Source of the DNA: Streptomyces sp. DSM 15324
GTDB taxonomy: Bacteria > Actinomycetota > Actinomycetes > Streptomycetales > Streptomycetaceae
Direction: 5' to 3'
Length of the DNA: 64,000 bases
Assembly (NCBI RefSeq): GCF_001514285.1
Contig: NZ_KQ949034.1
Location: forward strand, 1-64,000
Position numbers and translations under genes: made by a program. Below the pieces are notes generated by a model. It saw only the letters and a program-made list of their open reading frames with translations, ran no database searches and was not told the origin of the DNA. This document shows, piece after piece, positions 25,746 to 36,160 of this stretch; position 1 is the stretch's first letter; every line of letters begins with the position of its first letter.

Positions 25746-25903
25746 CCTCGGGTTCCGGGCGGACCGGAAAATTCTCCGGAACCCGTGAACCGATCGGGCC
25801 GCCCGAACCGATCAATGAGTGGGCGCGCCGGGAGTGAACGCGGCGGAGGCCTCCGGCGTCCCCACAAGGGGGCACCCGGACAGCAGTGCGACGCCCGAGG
25901 ACA

Positions 25904-25950
25904 CGCATCACCGACGCATCACCGACGACGCACCACCGACGCACCACCGA
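25904..25950. repeat. Four 11-bp repeats before cseB
   Basis: CGCATCACCGA occurs twice (25904-25914 and 25915-25925). After a 3-bp insertion, CGCACCACCGA occurs twice (25929-25939 and 25940-25950). The array lies in the 228-bp gap between cseA and cseB, 24 bp before the cseB start. It may bind a regulator at one-turn spacing or merely be slippage-derived. Confidence 0.7.
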
Positions 25951-25973
25951 ACACGAGGACTGAGAGCACCGGG

Positions 25974-26672
25974 ATGGCAGACCAGACCCACGTCCTGTTC
26001 GTCGAGGACGACGACGTCATCCGCGAGGCCACCCAGCTCGCCCTGGAGCGGGACGGCTTCGCGGTCACCGCGATGCCGGACGGCCTGTCCGGCCTGGACG
26101 CGTTCCGCGCCGACCGCCCCGACATCGCCCTGCTGGATGTCATGGTGCCCGGCCTGGACGGCGTCAGCCTGTGCCGGCGCATCCGGGACGAGTCCACCGT
26201 GCCCGTGATCATGCTGTCGGCGCGCGCCGACTCCATCGACGTCGTCCTGGGCCTGGAGGCCGGCGCCGACGACTACGTGACCAAGCCGTTCGACGGCGCC
26301 GTCCTGGTCGCCCGGATCCGCGCGGTGCTGCGCCGCTTCGGGCACGCGGGCGGCGGGGACCGGACCGAGGAGACCGCGCCTGCGGGCGGGGTGCTGACCT
26401 TCGGCGACCTGGAGGTCGACACCGAGGGCATGGAGGTGCGCAGGGCGGGCCGGCCGGTGGCCCTGACGCCGACCGAGATGCGGCTGCTGCTGGAGTTCTC
26501 CTCCGCCCCCGGCACGGTCCTGTCGCGGGACAAGCTCCTGGAGCGCGTCTGGGACTACGGCTGGGGCGGGGACACCCGCGTCGTGGACGTCCATGTGCAG
26601 CGGCTGCGGACCAAGATCGGCCAGGACCGCATCGAGACGGTCCGTGGCTTCGGCTACAAGTTGAAGGCCTGA
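25974..26672 (+). CDS. cseB: Response regulator CseB
   Basis: An OmpR/PhoB-type response regulator of 232 residues. The receiver domain shows the acidic pocket LFVEDDD, the phosphorylated Asp in IALLDVMVPGLDG, the Thr/Ser switch in PVIMLSARAD and Lys in YVTKPFD. The winged helix spans about 130-232 (LTPTEMRLLLEF, VDVHVQRLRTKIG, VRGFGYKL). Phosphorylated by CseC, it activates sigE. ATG 25974 has only a weak ribosome site. It is followed 12 bp later by cseC. Confidence 0.95.
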   Translation: MADQTHVLFVEDDDVIREATQLALERDGFAVTAMPDGLSGLDAFRADRPDIALLDVMVPGLDGVSLCRRIRDESTVPVIMLSARADSIDVVLGLEAGADDYVTKPFDGAVLVARIRAVLRRFGHAGGGDRTEETAPAGGVLTFGDLEVDTEGMEVRRAGRPVALTPTEMRLLLEFSSAPGTVLSRDKLLERVWDYGWGGDTRVVDVHVQRLRTKIGQDRIETVRGFGYKLKA

Positions 26673-26684
26673 GCGGGTGGGGGT

Positions 26685-28028
26685 GTGAGGGGGATGATCC
26701 GGCACCTGGTTCCGGACCGCGCACAGGGCGCGGGCATCCATACCGGTCTGCGGTGGAAGCTGAGCGCGGCGATCGCGCTGGTCGGCGCGCTGGTGGCGAT
26801 CGCACTCAGCCTCGTCGTGCACAACGCGGCCCGGGTCTCGATGCTGGACAACGCGCGCGACCTCGCGGACGAGCGCATCCGGATCGCCCAGCACAACTTC
26901 GAGATGACCGGGCGGCCCAACTTCCCCCAGATCAAGATCGACGACTCCCGGCTGCCGTGGGAGGTGCGGGAGAAGGCCGCGCAGGGCCGCCGGGTGACGT
27001 ACGTGTCCGACCGCCCGGGGGGCACGCCGGACATCTGGGCGGCGGTGCCGCTGAAGGACGGGCGGGTGATGTCCCTGCACACCGGTTTCACCGACCGGAG
27101 CACCGACATCCTCAAGGACCTCGACCAGGCGCTGGTGATCGGTTCGATCGCGGTCGTGTTCGGCGGCAGCGCGCTCGGGGTGCTCATCGGCGGACAGCTC
27201 TCGCGCCGGCTGCGCAAGGCGGCGGCAGCGGCCCACCAGGTCGCCAAGGGCGAGTCCGACGTCCGGGTGCGGGACGCGATCGGCGGGGTCGTCCGGGACG
27301 AGACCGACGATCTGGCGAACGCGGTGGACGCCATGGCCGACGCGCTCCAGCAGCGGCTGGAGGCCGAGCGGCGGGTCACCGCCGACATCGCGCACGAACT
27401 GCGCACCCCGGTCACCGGTCTGCTGACCGCGGCCGAGCTGCTGCCGCCGGGCCGGCCGACCGAGCTGGTCCTGGACCGGGCGAAGGCCATGCGCACGCTC
27501 GTGGAGGACGTCCTGGAGGTGGCCCGGCTGGACAGCGCCTCGGAGCGGGCGGAGTTGCAGGACCTCCTGCTGGGCGAGTTCGTCGAGCGGCGGGTGGCGG
27601 CCAAGGACCCGGAGGTCGAGGTGCGGGTCGTGCATGAGTCGATGGTCACGACCGACCCCCGCCGTCTGGAGCGGGTCCTGTTCAACCTCCTCGCCAATGC
27701 CGCCCGGCACGGCAAGCCGCCGATCCAGGTCACCGTCGAGGGCCGGGTGATCCGCGTCCGCGACCACGGCCCCGGGTTCCCCGAGGACCTGCTGGCCGAG
27801 GGCCCGAGCCGGTTCCGCACCGGCAGCGCCGACCGGGCGGGGCAGGGCCACGGCCTCGGCCTGACCATCGCGGCGGGCCAGGCCCGGGTCCTCGGCGCCC
27901 GTCTCACCTTCCGCAACGTCCGCCCGGCCGGGGCGCCGAAGCACATAGCGGCCGAGGGCGCGGTGGCGGTCCTGTGGCTCCCCGAGCACGCACCGACGAG
28001 CACGGGAAGCTACCCGATGATGCCTTAG
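26685..28028 (+). CDS. cseC: Sensor histidine kinase CseC
   Basis: A membrane sensor kinase of about 447 residues. Two spans flank an outer sensor domain of ~90 residues: LSAAIALVGALVAIALSLVV, and ALVIGSIAVVFGGSALGVLI. HAMP follows, then the H-box TADIAHELRTPVTG, the N-box RVLFNLLANAARHG and the G-box GQGHGLGLTIA. It responds to wall-active antibiotics in S. coelicolor and phosphorylates CseB. GTG 26685 or ATG 26694 could be the start; both lie behind a G-rich stretch. Confidence 0.94.
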   Translation: MRGMIRHLVPDRAQGAGIHTGLRWKLSAAIALVGALVAIALSLVVHNAARVSMLDNARDLADERIRIAQHNFEMTGRPNFPQIKIDDSRLPWEVREKAAQGRRVTYVSDRPGGTPDIWAAVPLKDGRVMSLHTGFTDRSTDILKDLDQALVIGSIAVVFGGSALGVLIGGQLSRRLRKAAAAAHQVAKGESDVRVRDAIGGVVRDETDDLANAVDAMADALQQRLEAERRVTADIAHELRTPVTGLLTAAELLPPGRPTELVLDRAKAMRTLVEDVLEVARLDSASERAELQDLLLGEFVERRVAAKDPEVEVRVVHESMVTTDPRRLERVLFNLLANAARHGKPPIQVTVEGRVIRVRDHGPGFPEDLLAEGPSRFRTGSADRAGQGHGLGLTIAAGQARVLGARLTFRNVRPAGAPKHIAAEGAVAVLWLPEHAPTSTGSYPMMP

Positions 28029-28107
28029 CGGGCCACGACGGTGCCCGGTACCGGACACGAGCAGGCGGGGTCAGGTTCTGGCCGGGAGACCGGCAAGGAT
28101 CCAGCCA

Positions 28108-28198
28108 GCAGGCCGCAGGCCGCAGGCCGCAGGCCGCAGGCCGCAGGGATCCGGCCGCAGGCCGCAGGCCGCAGGGATCCGGCCGCAGGGATCCGGCC
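28108..28198. repeat. Perfect period-7 array (GCAGGCC / GCAGGGATCCGGCC)
   Basis: Five GCAGGCC heptads (28108-28142) are followed by a 14-mer GCAGGGATCCGGCC, two heptads, then two more 14-mers ending at 28198. The 14-mers equal two heptads, so the 7-bp phase is unbroken for 91 bp. A 7-bp phase does not match the helical turn, so this looks more like slippage-born DNA than an operator array. Confidence 0.85.
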
Positions 28199-28283
28199 CG
28201 GAGACCGGCAAGGATCCAAGTGGGGAGACCGGCGAGGATCCGGCCCGGAGGCCGGCAGGCCGCGGCGGTGGGGGGTATGTGGT

Positions 28284-28316
28284 GAAGGCCCCCGGGGCGG
28301 ACACCCGGGGGCCTTC
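28284..28316. terminator. Bidirectional terminator between cseC and DHA2 exporter
   Basis: GAAGGCCCCCGGG (28284-28296) pairs perfectly with CCCGGGGGCCTTC (28304-28316), giving a 13-bp stem and 7-nt loop between two convergent genes. Confidence 0.85.
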
Positions 28317-28330
28317 GTGGGAATGCTCTG

Positions 28331-29905
28331 TCAGACGGCCTCGACGACCGGCGGAGTCACGGTCGTCGGCTCCTCGTCCGCCTTCTGCGGCCCGGCCCCC
28401 TTGAGCGGGACCTCCTTGACGAACACGGCGGCGATCAGCGCGGCCACCGCGACGACCGAGCCCAGCAGGAAGGCCGAGTGGGTACCGGCGGACACCGCGT
28501 GCTGGTAGGCCTCGCGGGCCACGGCCGGCAGCTTGGCCAGGCTGGCGGCGTCCAGCTGCGCCGACTGCTCGGTGATCTTCGAGCCGAGGGCGCCGGCCCG
28601 CTCGGCCATGACGTCCTGGACGCGGTGGTTGAACAGCGCGCCCATGATCGCGACACCGAAGGAGGAGCCGAGCGTACGGAACAGGGTGGTGGAGGACGAG
28701 GCGACGCCCATGTCCTTCATCTCCACGCTGTTCTGCGCGACCAGCATGGTGATCTGCATCAGACAGCCCATGCCCAGACCGACGACGGCCATGAAGACGC
28801 CGGAGGTGAAGCGGGAGGTGCCGGTGTCCATCGTGGACAGCAGGTAGAGGCCGATGACCATCAGGACGCTGCCGACGACGGGGAAGACCTTGTACTTGCC
28901 GGTGTTGGTGGTGATGCGGCCCGCGACCATGGAGGTGACGAGCATCGCGCCGAGCATCGGCAGGAGCAGCAGCCCGGAGTTGGTGGCGGAGGCGCCCTGT
29001 ACGGACTGCTGGTAGAGCGGCAGGAACAGGGTGGCGCCGAACATCACGAAGCCGGTGATGAAGCCGATGACGGACATCAGGGTGAAGTTGCGGCTGCGGA
29101 AGATGTGCAGCGGCACGATCGGCTCGGCGGCCCTGGTCTGCCAGAACACGAACCCGATGAGGGAGGCGACGCCGATCCCGATCAGTTCCATGATCCGCGC
29201 GGAGGTCCAGGCGTACTCCGTGCCGCCCCAGGTGGTGACGAGGACGATCGAGGTGATGCCCACGGTGAGCAGCACGACACCGAGATAGTCGATGCCGGCC
29301 TTGGCCCGCTTCTTCGGCAGGTGCAGGACGGCGCTGATCGCGGAGAGGGCGATCACACCGAGCGGCAGGTTGATGTAGAAGGACCAGCGCCAGCCCCAGT
29401 TGTCGGTGATGGTGCCGCCGACGAGCGGGCCGCCGATCATCGCGAGCGCCATGACGCCGGCCATCATGCCCTGGTACTTGCCGCGCTCACGGGGCGGGAT
29501 CAGGTCGCCGATGATCGCCATGACGCCGACCATCAGACCGCCGGCGCCGAGGCCCTGCACGGCGCGGAAGCCGATGAGCTGGCCCATGTTCTGGGCCATG
29601 CCGCTGAGCGCGGAGCCGATCAGGAAGATCACGATCGAGGTCATGAAGGCGCCCTTGCGCCCGTACATGTCGCCGAGCTTGCCCCAGATCGGGGTGGCCG
29701 CGGCGGTCGCGAGGGTGTAGGCGGTCACGACCCAGGAGAGGTGCTCCAGGCCTCCGAGTTCGCCGACGATCGTCGGCATCGCGGTGCCGACGATCATGTT
29801 GTCCAGCATCGCCAGCATCATCGTGATCATCAGGGCGAGCAGGACGACCCGCACGCTCTTGGGTTGTTTCTCCGGTTCGGTCTCGATCGTCTGGGTGTCC
29901 GCCAT
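28331..29905 (-). CDS. DHA2-family (14-TM) MFS multidrug exporter
   Basis: A 524-residue proton-coupled drug exporter of the inner membrane. It has the DHA2 signature LDNMIVGTAMPTIVGELGG in segment 1, motif A GKLGDMYGRKGAF, and motif C region GGPLVGGTITDNWGWRWSFY. About fourteen hydrophobic segments are seen. ATG 29905 is preceded by GGGGAG. It is divergent from a TetR gene, and two palindromic operators lie between them, so it is probably induced when the TetR protein binds its ligand. The substrate is unknown. Confidence 0.93.
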   Translation of the reverse strand: MADTQTIETEPEKQPKSVRVVLLALMITMMLAMLDNMIVGTAMPTIVGELGGLEHLSWVVTAYTLATAAATPIWGKLGDMYGRKGAFMTSIVIFLIGSALSGMAQNMGQLIGFRAVQGLGAGGLMVGVMAIIGDLIPPRERGKYQGMMAGVMALAMIGGPLVGGTITDNWGWRWSFYINLPLGVIALSAISAVLHLPKKRAKAGIDYLGVVLLTVGITSIVLVTTWGGTEYAWTSARIMELIGIGVASLIGFVFWQTRAAEPIVPLHIFRSRNFTLMSVIGFITGFVMFGATLFLPLYQQSVQGASATNSGLLLLPMLGAMLVTSMVAGRITTNTGKYKVFPVVGSVLMVIGLYLLSTMDTGTSRFTSGVFMAVVGLGMGCLMQITMLVAQNSVEMKDMGVASSSTTLFRTLGSSFGVAIMGALFNHRVQDVMAERAGALGSKITEQSAQLDAASLAKLPAVAREAYQHAVSAGTHSAFLLGSVVAVAALIAAVFVKEVPLKGAGPQKADEEPTTVTPPVVEAV

Positions 29906-29941
29906 TGATTCCACTCCCCTGGGCACTGCTTCGGGCCGCCC

Positions 29942-30013
29942 ACTTACTTGCCGCCCGGCTAGTTCACTACACTGAGGAAAGTAGACCTGTCACTAGCCGG
30001 TCGTCAAGTAAGT
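29942..30013. promoter_or_regulatory. Inverted pair of TetR operators, divergent promoter region
   Basis: Two 22-bp arms, 29942-29963 and 29992-30013, are inverted copies at 20 of 22 positions, 28 bp apart. Each contains its own 18-bp palindrome: ACTTGCCGCCCGGCTAGT (29946-29963) and ACTAGCCGGTCGTCAAGT (29992-30009). The layout indicates two sites for one dimeric repressor, one per divergent promoter. The TetR encoded at 30041 is the natural candidate. Confidence 0.8.
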
Positions 30014-30040
30014 TTCCGTGGGAGCGCGAGGAGTACGAGG

Positions 30041-30628
30041 ATGGACGGCACCATGGACGGGACCAAGCAGCAGCGCCGCGGCAACACGCGCCAGCGCATC
30101 CAGGATGTCGCGCTCGAGCTCTTCGCCGAACAGGGGTACGAGAAGACCTCCCTCCGCGAGATCGCGGAGCGGCTGGAGGTCACGAAGGCGGCCCTGTACT
30201 ACCACTTCAAGACCAAGGAAGAGATCATCGTCAGCATCTTCACGGATCTGACGAAACCGATCGAAGACCTGATCGAGTGGGGCGCGAGCCAGCCGCCCAC
30301 GCTGGAGACCAAGCAGGAACTCGTCCGGCGCTACAGCCGCGCCCTCGCCGAGGCGACCCCGCTCTTCCGCTTCATGCAGGAGAACCAGGCGACGGTACGG
30401 GAGCTGCAGATCGGCGACTCGTTCAAGGACCGGATGCGCGCGCTGCGGGACATCATCATCGACCCGGACGCCCCGCTCACCGACCAGGTCCGCTGCGTGA
30501 GTGCGATCTTCACGCTGCACGCCGGGATGTTCTTCCTCCAGGACCTCGAAGGCGACCCGGAGGACAAGCGCGCAGCCGTCCTGGAGGTCGCCGTCGATCT
30601 CGTGACCCAGGCGCATCAGGGCGCCTGA
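30041..30628 (+). CDS. TetR-family repressor of the DHA2 exporter
   Basis: A 195-residue repressor. The N-terminal helix-turn-helix reads QRIQDVALELFAEQGYEKTS then LREIAERLEVTKAALYYHFK; the rest is a helical ligand domain. ATG 30041 has GAGGAG 7 nt upstream. A duplicated MDGTMDGT means ATG 30053 is an alternative start. It is divergent from the exporter with operators between them, so local and self-control are expected. The ligand is unknown. Confidence 0.92.
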   Translation: MDGTMDGTKQQRRGNTRQRIQDVALELFAEQGYEKTSLREIAERLEVTKAALYYHFKTKEEIIVSIFTDLTKPIEDLIEWGASQPPTLETKQELVRRYSRALAEATPLFRFMQENQATVRELQIGDSFKDRMRALRDIIIDPDAPLTDQVRCVSAIFTLHAGMFFLQDLEGDPEDKRAAVLEVAVDLVTQAHQGA

Positions 30629-30641
30629 TCACCTGTCACCG

Positions 30642-31211
30642 TCAGACGGTCAGCCCGTGGGCGCGCAGGAAGGTGACCGGGTCGATCGCGGAGCCGTAGT
30701 TGGCGGTCTTGCGGATCTCGAAGTGCAGGTGGGGACCGCTGGAGTTGCCGGTGTTGCCGGACAGGGCGATGCGCTGACCGGTCTTCACTATCTGGCCGGC
30801 CTTCACGTCGATGTGCGACAGGTGCGCGTACTGCGAGTAGGTGCCGTTGCCGTGCTTGATGACGATGGCGTTGCCGTAGGCCGGGCCGTCACCGGCGCCG
30901 TTGCCGCCGGCCTTGACCACGGTGCCGCCGTGGGCGGCGACGACCTTGGTGCCGCTCGGGACGGCGAAGTCCTGGCCGCTGTGGGTGGACTGCCACATGG
31001 CGCCGGCCTGGTGGAAGGTCGCGGACTTGGTGTAGTGCGCCACCGGCTTGACCCAGGTGGTGGCGGAGACGGCCGTCTTCGCGGCGGGCACGGCGGCGGA
31101 CGCCACCCCGCTCCCCAGCACGACCGTGGCACCCAGGGCGGCGGCCCCGACGGCCACGCGGGTGCGGAGCAGGGACGTACGGGAAGAACGGGACGTGACG
31201 CGCTGGAACAT
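30642..31211 (-). CDS. Secreted M23 (LytM) peptidase
   Basis: A 189-residue secreted wall hydrolase. A signal peptide (VAVGAAALGATVVLGSGVA, likely cleaved after ASA) precedes the LytM domain. Zinc ligands are visible: the His and Asp in HSGQDFAV and the HLHFE motif near the C-terminus, with SQYAHLSH between. It should cut peptidoglycan cross-bridges. It ends 13 bp from the convergent TetR gene. The mRNA leader is highly structured, which fits reports that some Streptomyces wall hydrolases are under riboswitch control. Confidence 0.92.
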   Translation of the reverse strand: MFQRVTSRSSRTSLLRTRVAVGAAALGATVVLGSGVASAAVPAAKTAVSATTWVKPVAHYTKSATFHQAGAMWQSTHSGQDFAVPSGTKVVAAHGGTVVKAGGNGAGDGPAYGNAIVIKHGNGTYSQYAHLSHIDVKAGQIVKTGQRIALSGNTGNSSGPHLHFEIRKTANYGSAIDPVTFLRAHGLTV

Positions 31212-31340
31212 GAGGACCTCGTGGGTTCGGGGACAGGAAGACCACCCGGCGCGAGAACGCCTGCCGGGTGGGCCATCCCTTGGTAACCCCGAGGGCGATG
31301 CACCCCCAAATGTGTGACGTACGACGGAAGCTAGTACTTC
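31212..31340 (-). promoter_or_regulatory. Structured 5' leader, possible c-di-AMP (ydaO-like) riboswitch
   Basis: On the minus strand, CCACCCGGC (31263-31271) and GCCGGGTGG (31242-31250) pair perfectly, extended by GCG/CGC around an AGAA loop. Flanking it are GGGGTTACC, GGGTGCATCGC and TCCTGTCCCCGAACCC. These resemble parts of the ydaO motif (GGGGTnAnnC and UGUCCCGnACCC), but the conserved GACAGCUAACC box is missing. The final GAGG before the ATG could be masked by folding. Structure is seen; the ligand is a guess. Confidence 0.35.
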
Positions 31341-31744
31341 ACCCCGGAAATCCCGTCTTCTTGACAGTTGGGCCGAGACGCCCCATTTGGCGCCGATCCA
31401 TGCCGGAGGCCGGGCCACCCTCAGGCGTTCTGAGCGCTATGTCCTTTTTGCCAGATTTTGCATTGCCACTATCCGCGCTAGTAGGCCGCCGATGACCTGT
31501 GCCGCTTGTCACCGACCGCCCGCCGCAAGGGACTTCGGGATGTGACCGACGCTACTCGCCTGCCCCTTGGGGGACTTGTGACCCCGGTCACGAATGATGC
31601 ACGGGTCTGTGAGCGGGGTCTCACCGAGCCTTACCGTCCAGTAACCCGCAGGTTTCCCCCGGTAACCCGTTGGTTCCCCGCAGGCCATCCCCACAGCACA
31701 GCATGCCCACGACAGGCAGGCCAGGACGCGAGAGGACCCCACAC
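31341..31744. other. Divergent promoter region of M23 peptidase and acid phosphatase
   Basis: About 400 bp without a gene. It includes an AT-richer patch near 31435-31475 (TTTTTGCCAGATTTTGCATT) that could hold the peptidase promoter, a Crp-like palindrome at 31578, and repeated GTAACCCG elements near 31640-31672. No open frame here has coding character. Confidence 0.6.
31578..31591. promoter_or_regulatory. Crp-like palindrome GTGACCCCGGTCAC
   Basis: A perfect palindrome (GTGACC, 2-bp centre, GGTCAC) that fits the GTG-N6-GNCAC motif I recall for S. coelicolor Crp. It lies 154 bp before the acid phosphatase start. Binding is not shown. Confidence 0.45.
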
Positions 31745-32377
31745 ATGACCACCACCACCTGGAAGCGCCGCATAGCCATGACGGTCGCGGCGACGGCAGC
31801 CGTCACCGCCATGGCCGTCCCGGCGGGCGCCCAGGCGGCTACGGCCACCAGCACCTCCACCGTCGCCTCCGCGGCCGCGGAGAACGTCGACTACGCCACC
31901 TGGCAGGCCGACTGCCAGTCGGTGATGAACGAGGCCCTGCCCTATCTGAAGCAGCGCATCGCCGCCGCCCAGACCGGCGAGAAGCAGGCGATCGTCTTCG
32001 ACATCGACAACACGACGCTGGAGAGCGACTTCGGCTTCAGCTACCCGGCGCCGGCCAACAAGCCGGTCCTCGCCGTCGCCAAGTACGCCCAGGAGCACGG
32101 CGTGGCGCTGTTCTTCGTCACCGCCCGGCCGGACATCATCGGCGCGTTCACCGACTACAACCTCAAGTACGTCGGCTACAAGGTCTCCGGGCTCTACGTC
32201 CGCAATCTGATCGACCTCTTCAAGGACGTCGCCGCCTACAAGACCGCCCAGCGCGTCGACATCGAGAAGAAGGGCTACACGATCATCGCGAACATCGGCA
32301 ACAGCGCCACCGACCTCTCGGGCGGCCACGCCGAGAAGACGTACAAGCTGCCGGACTACAACGGACAGCTCTCCTGA
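31745..32377 (+). CDS. Secreted HAD-family acid phosphatase (class B-like)
   Basis: A 210-residue secreted phosphatase. The signal peptide (MTVAATAAVTAMAVPAGA, cleaved near AQA) is followed by the HAD nucleophile motif VFDIDNTTLES with DxDxT. Motif II is in LFFVTARPD and motif III/IV in IANIGNSATDLSGG. It probably releases phosphate from organic esters outside the cell. ATG 31745 has GAGAGGA a few bases upstream. The long upstream region suggests tight regulation, possibly by phosphate or carbon status. Confidence 0.9.
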   Translation: MTTTTWKRRIAMTVAATAAVTAMAVPAGAQAATATSTSTVASAAAENVDYATWQADCQSVMNEALPYLKQRIAAAQTGEKQAIVFDIDNTTLESDFGFSYPAPANKPVLAVAKYAQEHGVALFFVTARPDIIGAFTDYNLKYVGYKVSGLYVRNLIDLFKDVAAYKTAQRVDIEKKGYTIIANIGNSATDLSGGHAEKTYKLPDYNGQLS

Positions 32378-32414
32378 CGCACGGCACGCACCACACGTGA
32401 CAGTGACACACGCG

Positions 32415-32460
32415 ACAAAGGGGCTGCCCCGGGACGCGAGTCCCGGGGCAGCCCCTTTGT
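32415..32460. terminator. Very strong bidirectional terminator
   Basis: A perfect 21-bp stem, 32415-32435 against 32440-32460, closes on a GCGA tetraloop. The stem begins ACAAAGGGGCTGCC and ends GGCAGCCCCTTTGT, giving A- and T-rich flanks on both strands. It separates the convergent phosphatase and clpC genes. Confidence 0.93.
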
Positions 32461-32481
32461 GTGCGAGCCGAGCGCGGACGC

Positions 32482-35007
<2,526 letters not shown>

Positions 35008-35437
35008 CGTTAATCGCTCCTCAGAGCGGTCAGGCAGTGGGGGGAACTTCCCCTCCCTGTCCTACCGCAGCTTAGTCCCGCAAGCAGGGACCGCTCATTC
35101 CAACTGCCGACACCGTCGATGGCCTCCTGACCCCGAACGCCGACATCTGCTCCAACCCGATGGTGCGAGACGATGTTCCCGCAGGCCAGGCAGTTACCCT
35201 CACCATCAGTACGCCGATGGCGAACGTGAGACGCCCTTTCCTGCGTGTCGCCCCCTCCCACTAGGGAAGTCTTACCCGCAGCGACGGACAGTCCATGCCG
35301 GGCGCACCCTTTCCCTCCGCTACGGGCGAACAACCTTGCGCCTCCCGAGCCCCGTGCGCGCACCGCCGTTCGCCACTGTGCGCGACCATGAAGGCACCCA
35401 GCGTAACTCCGGGGCTCTTGGGACGGTTCTACTCGGC
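35008..35437. other. clpC promoter region
   Basis: 430 bp between the divergent clpC and the lsr2-adjacent gene. It contains the ClgR-like site at 35209-35225 and no ORF with coding character. The right part may hold the true N-terminus of the downstream gene if GTG 35378 is used. Confidence 0.6.
35209..35225 (-). promoter_or_regulatory. ClgR-like operator upstream of clpC
   Basis: Minus-strand GTTCGCCATCGGCGTAC fits the ClgR box (GTTCGC-N5-GCG-type) with at most one mismatch to the CGCYNANRGCG core. ClgR activates clpP1P2, lon and clpC in Streptomyces, so the location is as expected. It lies about 200 bp before the start codon. Confidence 0.7.
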
Positions 35438-36160
35438 ATGGTCCGCTCCGTCCCCCTTCCCCGCCGCCCCGACGGGCCGGTCCGCGGCTGGTACGAGAAC
35501 GAACTGGGGTGGGCGACGGTGCCCGGGGAGCCGGTACGACTTTCCGTGGGCGACCGCTTCGACGTCCTGGAGGTCCCCGCGGAGGCGGGCCTCGCGGCGC
35601 TCGGGCGCCGGCCACCGGGCTTCCCGGTGGCCCTGCACCACGAGACCGGCACAACCGGGACAGGTACAAGCGGGACAGGCACAGGCGGGACAGGCACACG
35701 CGGGAGGCCGGGCGGCAGGGACCACGGACTCGGCAGAGACGACGGACTCGGCAGGGACGACGGGCCCGGCCGGGACGGCAAGCCCGGCCGGGGCTGCCGG
35801 ATGCGGCTCCTGGTGGCCGCCGGGAGCGCCGAGGAGCTGCCGGGGATCCTCCAGTGGCTGGAGTGGGGCGCGTTGCCGCTGGATCTGTCGGCGCTCGGCG
35901 AGGGCTCGGTCATGCGGGCGCCGGTGCCGCCGGGGCTCGTCGCCCCGGGCCGCACCCGCCCGGCGCCGGTGCAGGGGGCCGCCGTGTGGCTGCGGCCCCC
36001 CGTGGCGGGGTGCGAGGTCGAGGCCTCGCTGCCGACGGTGTCGGCGTCGGGGGGCGCGAAGGACGCCCCCGATCTCGTGCGGTTGGTGGACACGTTGGCA
36101 GCGCACTGTCACCGTGTCCGGCTGCGACGGCTCGCCGCTCAGCCGTTGGCCTTCTCGTAA
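35438..36160 (+). CDS. Unknown protein next to lsr2, with in-frame repeats
   Basis: A ~240-residue protein without a function I can name. As I recall, relatives sit beside lsr2 in Streptomyces and resemble the N-terminal part of bifunctional primase/polymerase-like proteins. The N-terminal part (WYENELGWATVPGEP, LEVPAEAGLAALGR) and C-terminal part (LLVAAGSAEELPGILQWLEW) look conserved. The middle is a low-complexity GTGTG / LGRDDG repeat insert. ATG 35438 is used; GTG 35378 in frame is possible. Its end overlaps the convergent lsr2 end by 22 bp. Confidence 0.7.
   Translation: MVRSVPLPRRPDGPVRGWYENELGWATVPGEPVRLSVGDRFDVLEVPAEAGLAALGRRPPGFPVALHHETGTTGTGTSGTGTGGTGTRGRPGGRDHGLGRDDGLGRDDGPGRDGKPGRGCRMRLLVAAGSAEELPGILQWLEWGALPLDLSALGEGSVMRAPVPPGLVAPGRTRPAPVQGAAVWLRPPVAGCEVEASLPTVSASGGAKDAPDLVRLVDTLAAHCHRVRLRRLAAQPLAFS
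35648..35707 (+). repeat. Four 15-bp repeats inside the lsr2-adjacent gene
   Basis: Units at 35648, 35663, 35678 and 35693 have the form GGCACAAGCGGGACA with small changes and encode repeated GTSGT/GTGGT. The unit is a multiple of three, so the frame is kept. Confidence 0.8.

Larger units (their letters stand above)
28029..28330. other. Non-coding gap after cseC with heptad array and terminator
   Basis: 302 bp without a credible gene. It contains a period-7 GCAGGCC array, three variants of a GGAGACCGGCAAGGATCC element (near 28084, 28200 and 28225) and a strong terminator. Open frames through it are repeat artefacts. Confidence 0.7.

Noticed and set aside
28108..28198. Heptad array as a CRISPR
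   Set aside because: Units are 7 or 14 bp, contiguous and without unique spacers; no cas genes are nearby.
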